DNA from: Epiperipatus broadwayi
Taxonomy: Eukaryota > Onychophora > Udeonychophora > Euonychophora > Peripatidae
Length of the DNA: 64,000 nucleotides
NCBI GenBank assembly: GCA_028023455.1
Contig: JAQFVV010000031.1
Span: forward strand, 4,588,001 to 4,652,000
Direction of reading: 5' to 3'
Below the pieces are notes generated by a model. That model worked only from the letters and a program-made list of their open reading frames with translations. It searched no databases and was not told the origin of the DNA. Made by a program: the position numbers and the translations under genes. This document shows, in pieces, positions 35,206-47,840 of the stretch (its first letter is position 1; each line of letters starts with the position of its first letter).

Positions 35206-38200
35206 ATATGTCCACATACAGACAAAGACGAGGAGTCTTCTAAGATTGTTTATCATTTTTATCTATTTGTAATATATAGTAAAAACTATAAGTAACGCAA
35301 TTAGTCGATTTAAAATTAAAATAAAAAACTTAAGTATAAAAATACATAAATTACAGTTTAACCGCGCCTTTTGACCTCAAATTCTAGAATGTTTTAATTT
35401 TATTTTAGCCCCCAATTTAATTTTTTAATAATATATTTTTTTATTTTTGTGTGTGAATTCCAAATAGGTCTGCTGAATAAATTTAACATATGCTTAAGCG
35501 CGTATACTTATATATTTTTTTATTTTATTAAGAGATGCGTTTAAAACAAACCTCAAACTGACACAAATTTATTTGTTCTTATGAATTTTTTATTTATTTT
35601 TAAAAATTTAAATTACTTCCTCTTTATTTTATTATCATGTTGTTACAGTTATGCTCGTCTAATTTACGGACTTTAATTTATTGCCAATGAATGCCACAAT
35701 TCTTTTTAAATGTTTTTTTGTGTCAGCTGTAATTATCTGTCTTTCTCAATGCACATGGCTTGAATTGGAAAATGGTCAACTAGATTGTTACTTTGAACTG
35801 TTTGAAGTAGGAGATTATATGTTTTTAGATTTCATGGTAAGATAACAATCAGCCTGTAAAAAATGAATTTTAAAAAGGAGTATAATCTAGTAATTTGCAT
35901 TTTAATGATTTAAATTATTTCTATTTTTACTTCAATCTATCTATATTCGATTAAAGGTACATTTTGCTTTTATTTGTTTTCAATTTATTAAATTATTTAT
36001 TCTTTATGGAAGTTTATATATGTATAATAATATCAATTGACCTAAAAGAATAAAATTTTAGTGACTTAAGTATTTGACTTTCAAATTTAAGCTAAATATT
36101 ACCATACAACAGTACATGCAATTGTTTTGGATATTTAAACATATCTAATTTATCACTATTAGATGTCAATATCCGTTCAATAGCATAGAACACTTCCATT
36201 ACATTAATAGAAGTCTCAGCATGTGGGATGGATAATATAATTGAACACATATAATGCAAACTTTCCAATAGTTATTTCCAAATAAATCTGTTACATTTTA
36301 CTCCGTTTTTCTGCTGTGAATTTTTCTCAGTTACTAAAAAAAAAAAGTCATTATTTTGGCAAATATATTTTTTCTGTCTTTTGAAGTCTACATAAGAATG
36401 ATGATTAAGGTTAACCATTTTTATTTATTTGGCATACAGATTTTTTGATAATAATAATTTGTAAATATTTTAATTAAAACAGGCAAAATGCAGTAGTGTT
36501 CTCAAGTGATATTTAATGGTTTAAGGATCCCAATCAGAAAATATATTCATACGGATCATTTTTGCAGTTGCATATATGATTGGACAATCACTAATTATAT
36601 AATCAATGATTTGTGTTTGATCACTGCGTCACAAGTGAAAGACTATTAAATTATTTTTGAAGTAGATGAGTATAATCAGTGGGAATCATGGCTCTATTGA
36701 TGAGATAAAACTCCAATGCTCGAAAAAAAAAACATCCAGTTTTACCGTTGATTCAGGACGAAAATAATTTATTCAAGACTTCACATAAAATTCATTTTGT
36801 GAGTAGTAATTCTTCCATGGTTTGAAAGCCTTTCAATTTTAATCTTCAGAAAGGAAATGCTAGATAGGGAAAGTAATCTCCAGACAGGAGATGCTAAATG
36901 GCAAAACTATCTCTTAACTTAATGACAAGTTTACTCTTTTTTTTTCTCATGTGGCAAAGCTTCGGCTGGGAAGCGAACCCACAAACCTGGGACAAATGCT
37001 AGTTTTATATACAATTCCTACAAATATTATTTTTGATAGCTGATGAAAAATCCATAATAATATAAATAGCTATTGTGAATCATAAATTTGGGTGGGCCAG
37101 TTTAAGTTTAATATTAATACTGCTTCTCAAAAATTAAGTGTGCGCATTATTTTTCAAACATGAATACAACCTTCAGTATTAAAATATGATAGTGCTAAAG
37201 AAACTTTACATGAAAATTATTTAAAAATAATTTTGAATAAAACCTTGAATAGATTAATAAATTATTTAATTATAATCCAAGATTACTTCAAGTAGCATTT
37301 CCACACACATGTGAGCACTTAATAACTGCTGCAGCTTTAGATTTTTAAATTTCCTATTCAGGTTTTTAATGATAGATATATGATATAGGCTATCTGGAAT
37401 AATATATTTATAGTATGTTTTATTAATTATATAGTGTGCTTCTTTTATTTTATATTTTTTAATGTTTCTTTTGAAACAAAATAATCTTAATGTTAGCATA
37501 TTCAAATAAAAAATAAGAATTGCACAAATAATAATATAGGAGTTATGATTTTATAATTAAGAGTGCCATATTAATATCTGGATTAAATATTATATTCACT
37601 TCTAAATTTTTTCATGGTTGACAAAGCTAAGTTTATTATCACCAAAAGTTCAAAAAATAGATGATCCATTCTATTTCATTATGTAACAGTTATATTTGTA
37701 CACTCATGCAACAAAATCCAGAGTCTTGGCAAATTCCCCAAAGCTGATCTAGATGAGGGGTTGAGACCTCGAATCAGATTACAGCTCAGTTCCTCCACCA
37801 ACACTCCATGACTTGCTACCCTGTGAATGACCTATATGAGACTGCACTCAGAGTTTTTTAATTTGTGTGCCACCAGTAGCAAAGGGTAAAACATGAGACT
37901 CAGGGAAAATGACTCTATAAACAGATACTTAACTAAATGCACACCTCTATGGCTTATGAGATATTTAATACTTTAATGATTAACCTAGAATGACAATGCA
38001 TAATTATATAATTCACTTAAATATTAACTAAAATTAATGATTCAAATAGATTGAAATGCTATGAAAAAAATATATTAAACAATATTATATTCTATATCTT
38101 ATTAATAAAACCAATCAATTATTAAGACAGCTCTCCCTCTGTGCATTGAAATTCACCACGGGTGTTACAATTAGATGAGTAAGTGAGTTGCAGGATCTCA

Positions 38201-38641
38201 TCTTATGCACGGAACAATTAAATTGGAACTTATTCCATTAACAACTTTTATTACATTATAATCTATGGTTTAAGTTATGCCTAATTCATGCTATGAGATG
38301 CCTATAAGATTTGCGGGCAGTTAACTTACAGGAGAGACAATTAATCATTATAAATTACTCTAGGTACCTCGAAGTTAGCCTAAATTAGCTCTCTATATAG
38401 ATTATTATTACATAACTAGATCATGCATTTAAAACAAGTTGAATTTATTTATAGTAATGGCAGAATAAACTGGGATCTGTTATAGTGAAGTTTTTGATAC
38501 TATTGTGCTATATTAACCACAATAAAATGGTGTCTCGAATGTGTGTTTCCTCGTGGGATCTATCAACTCAATGACCAGTTCCCATGGACTGTATGACTGT
38601 CTATGTGAAGAGAATATCTCATTCTGGAGGTCTGATTAGCA
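35206..38641. other. Intergenic DNA, mostly unrecognised
   Basis: AT-rich, with a G/C-richer patch at about 37690-37900. A B-box-like GTGGGTTCGCTTCCCAGC on the - strand lies near 36970, but no A box with proper spacing was found. The open frame 37266-37505 (- strand) has no domain. No exon is supported. Confidence 0.35.
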
Positions 38642-38872
38642 AACAATCTGGACCCTCATGTTCCATTTCTAGAAAAGCTATCAGAAAACGAATATGAAAT
38701 GACCTTATACCAAATCCCCATAAACAACTACATATATGTATATAGCAAGCTTGAAACAGGAACAATCTGGACCCTCATGTTCCAATTCTAAGGAAATCTA
38801 TCAGCAAACAAATATGGAATAATCATATACCAAATTTCTATAAACAAATACATATATGTATATAGCTAGATG
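38642..38872. repeat. Direct tandem duplication, 119-bp period
   Basis: AACAATCTGGACCCTCATGT starts at 38642 and again at 38761. The copies continue in parallel through CTATCAG(A/C)AAAC, ATACCAAAT and ACATATATGTATATAGC. About 15% divergence by eye. Non-coding. Confidence 0.75.
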
Positions 38873-39127
38873 CATATGCACAGGTGCATGCTTTATAAGG
38901 AAAATATTCGCCACGCTAATAATGATCGATCATTATTAAAATCTAAAATGTGCTAAATCTATAGCTTCTTTGCACTAAACCATTATATACCAATTTATAA
39001 GTTAGCATACACGAACATGCTAAAGAAAGGGATTAATTAAGTGATCTAGCTTATAATTAATCTTTATAGTTCATACTATAAATTTTAGAGAGGAATAAAG
39101 CATACTAAGGACTTACGTATTTAATTT

Positions 39128-39527
39128 AATATTTACCGAGACTGTAACCTCGAGAATATGCATGTAAAATGCGATAGTATTGACCTCTATAGGTCTTTTA
39201 ACCACAATTTTATGCTATGGAAGAAAAGAGGGGAACCCTTTTTTACTTCAATCTACTTTCTATTTAAATAGGTGAAGCTGAAGCGGTTAGATCTGAGAGC
39301 GTGAAGTGATTCAATACTTCACTGATTAAATCCGTATTTCTTATTACATATTAATACTCGCGAAATCTTTCGATTTACAATAAGTGAATGGAAAGATTTT
39401 ATAGTTAGAAATCTATTACAGTAATTTAAAGTTGTAATTATAAATTTATTAAATGCACATTGATTACGTAAGTAATATTTACTGAGACTGTAACCTCAAG
39501 AATATGCGTGTAAAATGCGATAGTATT
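39128..39527. repeat. Two copies of a 54-bp CTGTAACCT repeat
   Basis: AATATTTACCGAGACTGTAA at 39128 and AATATTTACTGAGACTGTAA at 39474 head nearly identical 54-bp blocks ending ATGCGATAGTATT. The first continues into GACCTCTATAGGTCTTTTAA, also seen in the 170-bp palindrome and near 57880. They look like fragments of one dispersed repeat family. Confidence 0.6.
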
Positions 39528-39860
39528 TAAATATGCTTTAGAACAGCTTTCTTGCATTCATTAACTAAATATTTTATTAGTACGAGCAAACATACTTTTA
39601 CTCAGCTAATACATAATAGCTATTGGATATACATATAATAAGTTTCAGATTGGAGATTGCTTGTGTGTGGGCTTTAATGCCTATCAAACCACCCTCTACA
39701 GGATATGAGTATCAATTTTTCCTCTGAATAAGTCATAGCACAAATTTGTAACAAATATAATAAATTATAATAAGGCATAACCGCAGATAGAAAGATATTT
39801 AGAGTATAATTTAAATTTAACAAGAGTTACATTATTAAGTTTTTTTACTTTAAAAGAGTT

Positions 39861-40592
39861 AACCTTTTAACCGCTAATTAAATCATTGGTTGTATGAGGT
39901 AAAAATCAAAGCTTGTAATTGGCCAACTCACAAACTGAAGACAAAGCCTATTGTTAAAACATATTCGCCTATAATATTAAATTCAACTCAGATACGTTTA
40001 TAAAAAGTATATTATTAATTTTTTCAAGTTGTGAAGAGAACGAAAGTTCTTTCAAAAATAAATTACTATTTTTTTATTCTAAAATATTCAATTTCGGCAA
40101 CATAAAAGCTATAATATAAACAAAAAGATCGACTTTTACGTTATAGAAAAGTAAATATTTCTTTTTACTACAACTTCAATATTTGTACTAAAATCTTCAA
40201 TATTTTTCGAAAATAATTTTGTTTTTTTATTATTCTCTCTGAAAATTATGTTTAATTTCCATAAATATTATTTAATAATAATTTAAATCGTATTCGAAAT
40301 GAAAATCTCAGCGTTTTTCTTTATTTTCTTTGATCAGGCAGTTTCTTTGTTCTTTCCAGCCAATCAGAATGTCTTTTTCGGCTGAGAGCATGCTAAGAAC
40401 CAATCACAAATAATGTTCCTTCTTTGTTTAGGTTTAAATGCGTTTTTTTTTATTTTTTACTTGTAAAATAAATCAGAAGATGGCACCATCTTACAGAACT
40501 TTTAAAAACGAATTCAATACGTGTTTAACGAATATTTTCGTATAAAAACTGGCTGAGTTAGAGTGATGTCAGATGTCAATGAGGAGCCTCGT
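39861..40592. repeat. CCAAT-rich block, copy 1 of tandem pair
   Basis: About 730 bp starting AACCTTTTAACCGCTAATTA and ending near GTCAGATGTCAATGAGGAGC. Its right part holds two CCAAT boxes (CAGCCAATCAGAATG and GAACCAATCAC) about 45 bp apart and a TGATGTCA element, an arrangement seen in pol II promoters and some LTRs. It is repeated at 40674. There is no open frame. Function is inference only. Confidence 0.65.
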
Positions 40593-40673
40593 CAGAGGCG
40601 TTCAAAGAGTTAAGCAAGTTTTACAGAGTAGTTATTCTTATATTATTTTAGGAAATTGGATACAATTTAGCTT

Positions 40674-41405
40674 AACCTTTTAACCGCTAATTATATTATT
40701 GGTTGTATGAGGTAAAAATCAAATCTTTTAATTGGCCAACTCACAAACTGAAGACAAAGCCTATTGTTAAAACATATTCGCCTATAATATTAAATTCAAC
40801 TCAGATACGTTTATAAAAAGTATATCACTAATTTTTCAGGTTATGAAGAGAACGAAAGTTCTTTCAAAAATAAATTGCTATTTATTTATTCTAAAATATT
40901 CAATTTCGGCAACATAAAAGCTGTAATATAAACAAAAAGGTCGACTTTTATGTTATAGAAAAGTAAATATTTCTTTTAAATATTTCTTTAATATTTTTAC
41001 TAAAATCTTCAATATTTTTCGAAAATAATTTTGTTTTTTTATTATTCTCTCTGAAAATCATTTGTAATTACTGAATATATACTTAATATTCTTTAAAATT
41101 ATATTCAAAATGAAAATCTCAGCGTTTTTCTTTATTTTCTTTGATCAGGCGGTTTCTTTGTTCTTTCCAGCCAATCAGAATGTCTTTTTCGGCTGAGAGC
41201 ATGCTAAGAACCAATCACAAGTAATGTTCTTTCTTTGTTTAGGTTTAAATGTGTTTTTTTTAATTTTTTACTTGTAAAATAAATCGGAAGAGGTCACCAT
41301 CTTACAGAACTTTTAAAAATCTATTCAATACCTGTAAAACGAATATTTTAGCATGATAACTGGCAGAGTTAGAGTGACGTCAGATGTCTACGAGGAGCTT
41401 CATAA
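40674..41405. repeat. CCAAT-rich block, copy 2 of tandem pair
   Basis: A direct repeat of 39861-40592 with an 813-bp period, including GGTTGTATGAGGTAAAAATC, CTCAGCGTTTTTC, both CCAAT boxes, and TGACGTCA, a consensus CRE palindrome where copy 1 has TGATGTCA. The copies differ at scattered positions and by small indels. The pair may be LTR- or promoter-derived. Confidence 0.65.
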
Positions 41406-42993
41406 GAAACAGTCTTTTGGTTAATAACAGAATTTATTCCATATAGAAAGTTTAAATAATAAGCTTATGCACATTTATACATAGCTAGCTTAGAATTATT
41501 TAAGAAATTAATAACGAGAGTTTATTACAAAGCTCTGCAGATTATTTTACTGATCCTCTCTGCTAAGGGTTTTCCTTTCATGGCTTTAGGCACTTCTCTG
41601 CTGGGCTGGTCTGTTCATCTTTACTTTCCAGGTAGGCTGCTGGTTTGAACTTCTCCCATCACAAATGACTCATCTCCTGCAAGTCAGACAGCAACAGATC
41701 ACCATTCTAGCCTTGGCTTTTCATTGCACAGCTCCTGACAGCATCATAAGTTAAAATTATCTATTGTCCGACCTAATTTAATTACAATCAGAGGTTTTTA
41801 TAAGAATACACTTCCCCTCTGCCAATGTCATGATTTGTTTACAAGCTGAGACAAATTTTTAATCTTTAATTTTTACATGTTTGCTATAAGCTTTACAAAC
41901 AAAACCATTATTTCTGTAATTTAGAAAACAAGTAATTGAGAAAAATAGTGTCAGTTATCTAGCTTTCCCTTTATTACAAAAATAAATTTAACACCTTTTA
42001 AGTCCACTCTTGTTTTTATAGATTTTAAAACCCAGGTGTGGTCAGCTAATTTCCAAGAAATAAAAATCATTTTACAAAAACATATTTTAACCTGGTAAAC
42101 ATTTTATTATATACATGAGTCAGTCAACTTGAAACTGTAATTTTTAGGTAAAGTGAGAAAATTAGTGTATGAGATTTGTCATCTTTGAGAAATAAATAAA
42201 AAAATTTAAAAAATAATAAAGTTAGAAATCTTTAACTCTGCAAGCTTCTTTCATATATAAGTCTGTGTGAAAATTCACATACCAGGTAATGTTTAACTTT
42301 ATTATCTTAAACTTTAGAATTATGTTTGCCTTGTTTATAGAAATTATTTAACATTATTAGCAAGATGCATTTATAAGATATGCACACATACATTACTATA
42401 CACCTTTTATTAAATTAGTTGGTTAATCTCTGAAATACGCATTTATAAAATATAATCACATAAATGCATATATATATATATATATTATTATATCTTTTTA
42501 TTAAGCTCTTCTAAATAATATATGCCAACTTGGGGTGCTAATGTTAAGGTGTTCAAGTTAAATAGTTATGCACATTAGAAAAAACTTAGTTAACTTATAT
42601 ATTATTTCAATAGCAGTTAAAGACAATATTGGACATATGTGCATATTCTTTGAACATAAAAAAATGACCAATAATTTATTTGAATCTGCTACTGCTAAAA
42701 TATTTGTTTATAAAGAAATAAAAAATGTAAAATAAAGAAGGTAATTAACACAAACCATATAATTACCATAAGAGCCAATAATATTCCACTTAATACACAC
42801 TGGTTTAAATTGACAGTATATGCATTTAATTAATTGATATTTGTATATTTAAAATATTTATTGGAAAACAAGGTTATTTAAAATGAGTTGGATTCCAAGA
42901 TTTGCCTTGTGAATTAAAATTGAATTGATATGCAGTAAGTTTTAGTTAAATTACTATTGCAATTTATGTTCAAACTTTAATCTTAAATTGAAT
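41406..42993. other. Intergenic DNA with a G/C-richer patch
   Basis: 41550-41760 is noticeably less AT-rich (CTTCTCTGCTGGGCTGGTC) but gives no protein or RNA I recognise. The remainder is AT-rich, with a TA repeat near 42468-42486. Confidence 0.35.
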
Positions 42994-43179
42994 GTTTTTT
43001 TTTAGCTTTAATAATTTTTATTTAGGTTAAATAAAGTTACATTTTCTCAGATTATATATAGATCACCATGCATTACAATTGCATATTAGATGAATCTGGT
43101 ATTAGTCCATATGGTTTGAGGTTGATTGATGTTGAAATAGTCCTTGTGATATAAAGTTCATAGATGTATGGAATAGCAT

Positions 43180-44608
43180 CTATGTCTCCTCATAAATGAA
43201 TTTTGATGATAGTAGTTTATCTCTTTGTACTATCTTTTGCATTGATTGTATAAAGCACAATCTTTCATCAGAGGAAGGCTGCGAATACATTTTCTTGCAC
43301 CTCACATACCAGATTGAATATGTGATGAAAATTGACATTCGAATGAGTAGAAATTGTTTTTTTTTAATGCAGTCTTGTAATGATATAATGAGGTAGTAGT
43401 CTCCTTTTATGTTTTGATAAACAATAGATCTTATTGTTTCAAGTCCATTGCATGAATTGATGATATGATAGTATGTGTCATCTTCTCTTTTGCAATTTGG
43501 ACATACTGGGACGATTTTGATGATATGCCATTTAAAGTACAGGAACCACAATGTAGGAAAGGCATCCAGTTTATTTTAATGATAAAGTCCAAATATTTAT
43601 GTTCTAAAGTCCAATATTCGTACATTATTGTTATTTTATAATTGGTTATACCTAATTTTGTATTTTGTAAATTTTGATCCGGGTTCATTAATTTCTGTAC
43701 ACTACAGATATTTATTTTGTTGGCGATGATGTCTGGCATAATAATGATGTACTGCTGGATTTTTTGTGCTATTTTATATAAGCAGCTGCTTTTCTTGGGG
43801 AGGGGGTGTATCAGTTGGCTGTACTAATTCAATTATGTGATTATACTCATATTCAATTCCTAGGTTGTAAAGGAGGTATGAGTTTTTTATAGAAGCAAGG
43901 TTGGAATAGCATGCAGAGACATGCCGTTAAATCTGCAATGCTGTCGGATTCTGCTTATGCTTATGGCTACTGTTTTATTTCTCCAGAATAGCCTGGTGCA
44001 GAACCTATTTAATTTTTTATGAAGGAATTTGGGGTAGACATTATAGGTAAGTAGTAGGAAATCCTGGACATAATCTTCATGTTCAGCAGGGCTACATTAT
44101 ACTGTAGGGATAGGTAGACTCCTTCCAGAGTTTTAGTTATTTTCTCTAGAGTGTATGATGGTATCCTGGAGTTCCTTCAACATTGCGGTCAGTGACTTAT
44201 ATATGGGAAAACCCAGAAATTTCTGGGTGTCAGCATGATAGCTTGATGATATTCTTTTCCCAGTCAGAATACACCAGGTTGATGAATTCCTGGTGTTGAT
44301 TTTGAGTCCAGATTCATTTGAGAATGATTTAATAGTTTGGTATAACTGGAACAGATACTTCTTGGATGGAAGGATAACTAGAATGTCATCCATATATGAT
44401 ATTGTTCTAATATATCTATTTAGATCAGTAACATAGCTGCCATGTAGTTGATCCTCAATATTTTTGATGAGAGGATTGATGTAAATTATAAAAAGAAGGG
44501 CACTGAGATGTGATCCTTGGGAGATCGATGATATAGGGCTGAATCCTTTGGTGATGGTATCATTCATTGAAATATGAATCTCTCTGTTGAGGAGAGGCTT
44601 ATAGATTC
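43180..44608 (-). pseudogene. LINE reverse transcriptase, C-terminal half
   Basis: Read from 44608 down: SISQGSHLSALLFIIYINPL corresponds to RT motif B, ISYMDDILVI to catalytic motif C (YMDD), SGLKIN to motif D and QKFLGFPIY to motif E. Further on lie WMPFLH and, after a frameshift near 43540, CPNCKREDDTYYHIINSC, a Cys/His zinc-binding motif common after the RT of Jockey/CR1-type LINEs. Several frames are needed (44627-44133, 43739-43431, 43551-43180), so it is a pseudogene. The clade cannot be fixed by eye. Translation ends with FIYEET and a stop at 43180. Confidence 0.8.
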
Positions 44609-46020
44609 CCTGGGATTTGGAAACCACACTATCAAATCATCATTTGAATTTGTGGAAAGAATAAAAAATGCTAAAATAAATTTGGAACACAAAATTACTG
44701 TATGCGATGTCAATAAACTTTATGGCTCAATTAACAGGAAAAAATCCATTATCATCATCAAAGATGAATTAATTAAGAAACATTATCCAAAAAAAAAAAC
44801 AAATAGAATTCTTGAAGTGGCTGGATAACAACATAGTGGCTAAATTTGAAAAACAAATGGTATGGTATGAATGATGGTTGGCCCATGGGACTACCTATGA
44901 GTGGAGTTGTTGCTAGTATTGTCATAAACCATTATGAGAGCCAAATTCTTCCAAAATATTTTACAACAGATCCAACTCTCATATACTCTCGATATGTCGA
45001 TGACATTTTTATTGCAGCAAAACCGTCTACCACTATTAACATACAAAATGAATTTCAAGCCATCTCAGGATTAACCCTTAGTAGAACAGAGGAAAACAAG
45101 GAACAAGAAATAAAATACCTAGACTTGTTAATAAAAAGAGAGAACACCCACTTAGATTATAAAATGATGATTAAACCACTGCACATACGAGGTTACACAA
45201 GCCCAAAATCTAACACCCCAACACATATAAATGGGCAGGTATGAATGCTTTTCTATTCAGAAACCACCAGTTATGTAAATACATAGCAGATAGGAAAAAC
45301 AATATAGACAGATATGTAAAGGGAATGACTAACATAGGCTTTAAACCTAATACAATCAATCAAAGAATAAAAATATTTTATAGAAAACTAAGAAATAAAT
45401 TGCCTAAAGACAATACGAAATACCTAACAATTCCTTTCATACCTAATGTAACACCAAATATTGCAAAAACATTGTCTAACAATTTTAAATTTAGCTTCAG
45501 AATACCTCCCAATACTAACCAACTGATAAATAATTCTAAAGATAAAACAGAAAAAAATCAAGCCCCTCATGTGGTCTATAAAATGGCATGCCCTCAATTT
45601 GGCTGCCATGCATCATACTATGGTGAAACTCGGGCTAACCTGAACAAAAGAATTTACCAACATAGTTATGTCTACAATAGGGTTAAAAATAAAAATGAAG
45701 AATCTTCAGTATTCTGGGACCACCAAGCAGCTATTGGCCAATGTATTTGAACCTAGTTCTGCCCAAATAATTTGTACAGAAAAAAAATGACACCAAAAGA
45801 AAAGTTAAGGAAACTTTATATATAGCAAATGACATCAATGCCATTAATAGAAGAGAGGCATGTTTTGCTCTCTCTAAACAATGGACTAATTAAAAATTCA
45901 AACACATTTGCATAAATCATAACAATCTTTATTTACTAGCTATGAGTATGAGATTCGAACATGAAATCTTGAAAGTGCTAAGCAAACCTATTATAAATTA
46001 ATGTAAAATTTATAGCTTCA
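44609..46020 (+). pseudogene. Penelope-like element: RT plus GIY-YIG endonuclease
   Basis: Three overlapping frames (to 44828, 44846-45244, 45241-45750) together read as one PLE protein lacking its N-terminus. RT motif A is VCDVNKLYGSI, motif B GLPMSGVVASIVINH and catalytic motif C YSRYVDDIFI. After a basic linker comes ACPQFGCHASYYGETRANL with KRIYQH, matching the GIY-YIG endonuclease of Penelope elements (CPxxxC, YYGET, then Arg). A further frame reads REACFALSKQWTN before a stop near 45892, like the usual PLE C-terminus. The 3' tail to about 46020 includes a B-box-like GTTCGAATC on the - strand (near 45955). The copy is broken by two frameshifts and in-frame stops and is inserted head-on into a LINE. 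Confidence 0.85.
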
Positions 46021-47110
46021 CTATTTAATGTGAAAAAAAAAGTCGCATATTTATAATTACTATCTCAGATGGTATAACAATATCTGTGAGTAGTCCTAGC
46101 AATACTTGAGTTTTGACAAAGTCAAATGCATCTGATATATCTAATTGTACAGCTGTGGGTCTAAACTTCCTATGAGATCTAATATAGTCAAGTAGTATCT
46201 TAGTCTCACCTATAGCTGTCAGAGCAGATGATCCTTTTTTTTGCATATTGCAATGATGCTAAGTGGTTAAGAATTATTGGTTGAATTTTGTCTTTTATGA
46301 CTCCCTCCATTATCTTGATAAGGAGAGGGATCATAGAGATGGGACAACTGTTGGCAATTTGAATAGGATCCCAATTCTTTTTCATAAAAGATACCAGTGC
46401 AATAGGATACAGGTTCTTAATTCTTTTTTTTCCTTTGGCCAGGTGGTTAATCATTCCCATCATTATGGGAACCGAAAAATTGCTAAGGTGATCTAGAAGT
46501 GATTTCAGGATACCATGCATTCCTGGGTGCATGTGATCTGAAAGAGATGACAGATTTTGTTTCAAGTTCTTTTCAGTTATTCCATGCTTTGCTGCTGTAC
46601 AAGAATTATCATTGGCACCATGTTGGAATAAAGGGCATGATTGAAGAGAACTTTTGAAATGGAGTCTGATTGATTCAAATATGTGATAACCAGTGATTTT
46701 AATTTCATTATGATTTAATTAGATAGAAGTGCATTGTTTTCTTTTTTCTCTCAGTACCCATCTTAGATAGCTCCTGGTCCAGCAGTGTTGTCCTGAGAGA
46801 AAGATTTTGGCTCTCTTTACTGCAATATACTCAACCAGAGCTTTCTGCTTGGATTTATATTGAGATTTTAAGTAGAGTATATTTTCAATATCATCAGGAT
46901 GATTGGAACATTGATTAATCCTTTTATTTAGGTCATCCAACTCTTTCATGTGAGTTATAGGACCTTTCATTCTCTGAGCATACTGTTGAATTGATAAATT
47001 TGATATGATTTTAACATTTGATTAACAGAAAATCATGTCCTGTAGGAGATTAGTTGATTTTTTACCAAACATTGCTACATATTGAGCTTGAAGTTTCTAT
47101 AAATTTCTAT
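46021..47110 (-). pseudogene. LINE reverse transcriptase, N-terminal half
   Basis: Read from 47110 down: AQYVAMFGKKSTNLLQD, then a pre-RT region (46970-46719) with SGQHCWTRSYLRWVLREKRK, then NSCPISMIPLLIKIMEG, which is the first RT block (compare the family's RPISLL..KI.E). Next come KKGSSALTAIGETK and AVQLDISDAFDFV, the motif A aspartates. Stops and frameshifts occur between and within these parts. The frame ends at INMR next to the PLE 3' end and resumes at IYKPLLNREIHIS on the far side (near 44605), pinpointing the insertion. Confidence 0.8.
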
Positions 47111-47840
47111 AGGCATAATGATATATATGGTTCATTTTAATAATGAATATTACAATAGCATTGATAAAGATGCTCTGTATTACAAGTCTAGCCAGAAACC
47201 TTTTATGTGCTTATGTATTCTTGTGGATATTATTAAACAAATTTGCAAGTAACAAATTTTTGTATTCACACATCCTCTTTACATAAATACATTGATGATT
47301 ATCATTAATCATCTTGTGAAAAAAAAAATTTTTTTTTCAAATAATTTAGTTCATGTTTGAAGAAATTGAAATAACAATTTAATTACAAGTACATTGTAAC
47401 AGATACCTGACATGATAATATTGATGATAGACTACTATTTATATCCATATCATAGTTCCAAATTTTAATAAGTCATGTAGTATTGTTTCTGGTCAAAATT
47501 ATTTTTCATTATCATTACAATCTTTCTTTCTCTAGGCCTCACAGCACTGATCTGTATACGATAAAATGATGACATGTACACAAGTAGGCAGTTTATCTGG
47601 CTCAGAACAAATATCAAACCTCATATATTAAAAGACAAGAAACATTAACAAAGCTATATAAAAATAAAATATTTAATTAACAGATAAATTATTAACATCC
47701 AGATAACAAATTATTATTAGTATAAATATGGTATTAAAGAAATGTTTAATCGTATATTCTAATAACAAATAATAATATCGAGATATATCAGTGGTTGGCT
47801 ATAATAGATTAATTTTTATTATTTAATTAATATATATATA
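47111..47840. other. AT-rich spacer, nothing recognised
   Basis: No coding or RNA signal. Upstream LINE sequence, if present, is too decayed to read. Confidence 0.35.

Larger units (their letters stand above)
42994..47110 (-). mobile_element. LINE remnant split by a PLE insertion
   Basis: A non-LTR retrotransposon on the - strand runs from about 47110 (5'-truncated) to a possible poly(A) end seen as a T run at 42994-43003. The interval 44609-46020 is foreign: it reads as a Penelope-like element on the + strand. LINE reverse-transcriptase motifs resume in order on either side of it. The endonuclease domain is absent. Frameshifts throughout show it is dead. Confidence 0.8.

Noticed and set aside
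36950-37000. tRNA or SINE on -
   Set aside because: A B-box-like GGGTTCGCTTCCC was seen, but no A box at proper spacing and no second copy in the window.
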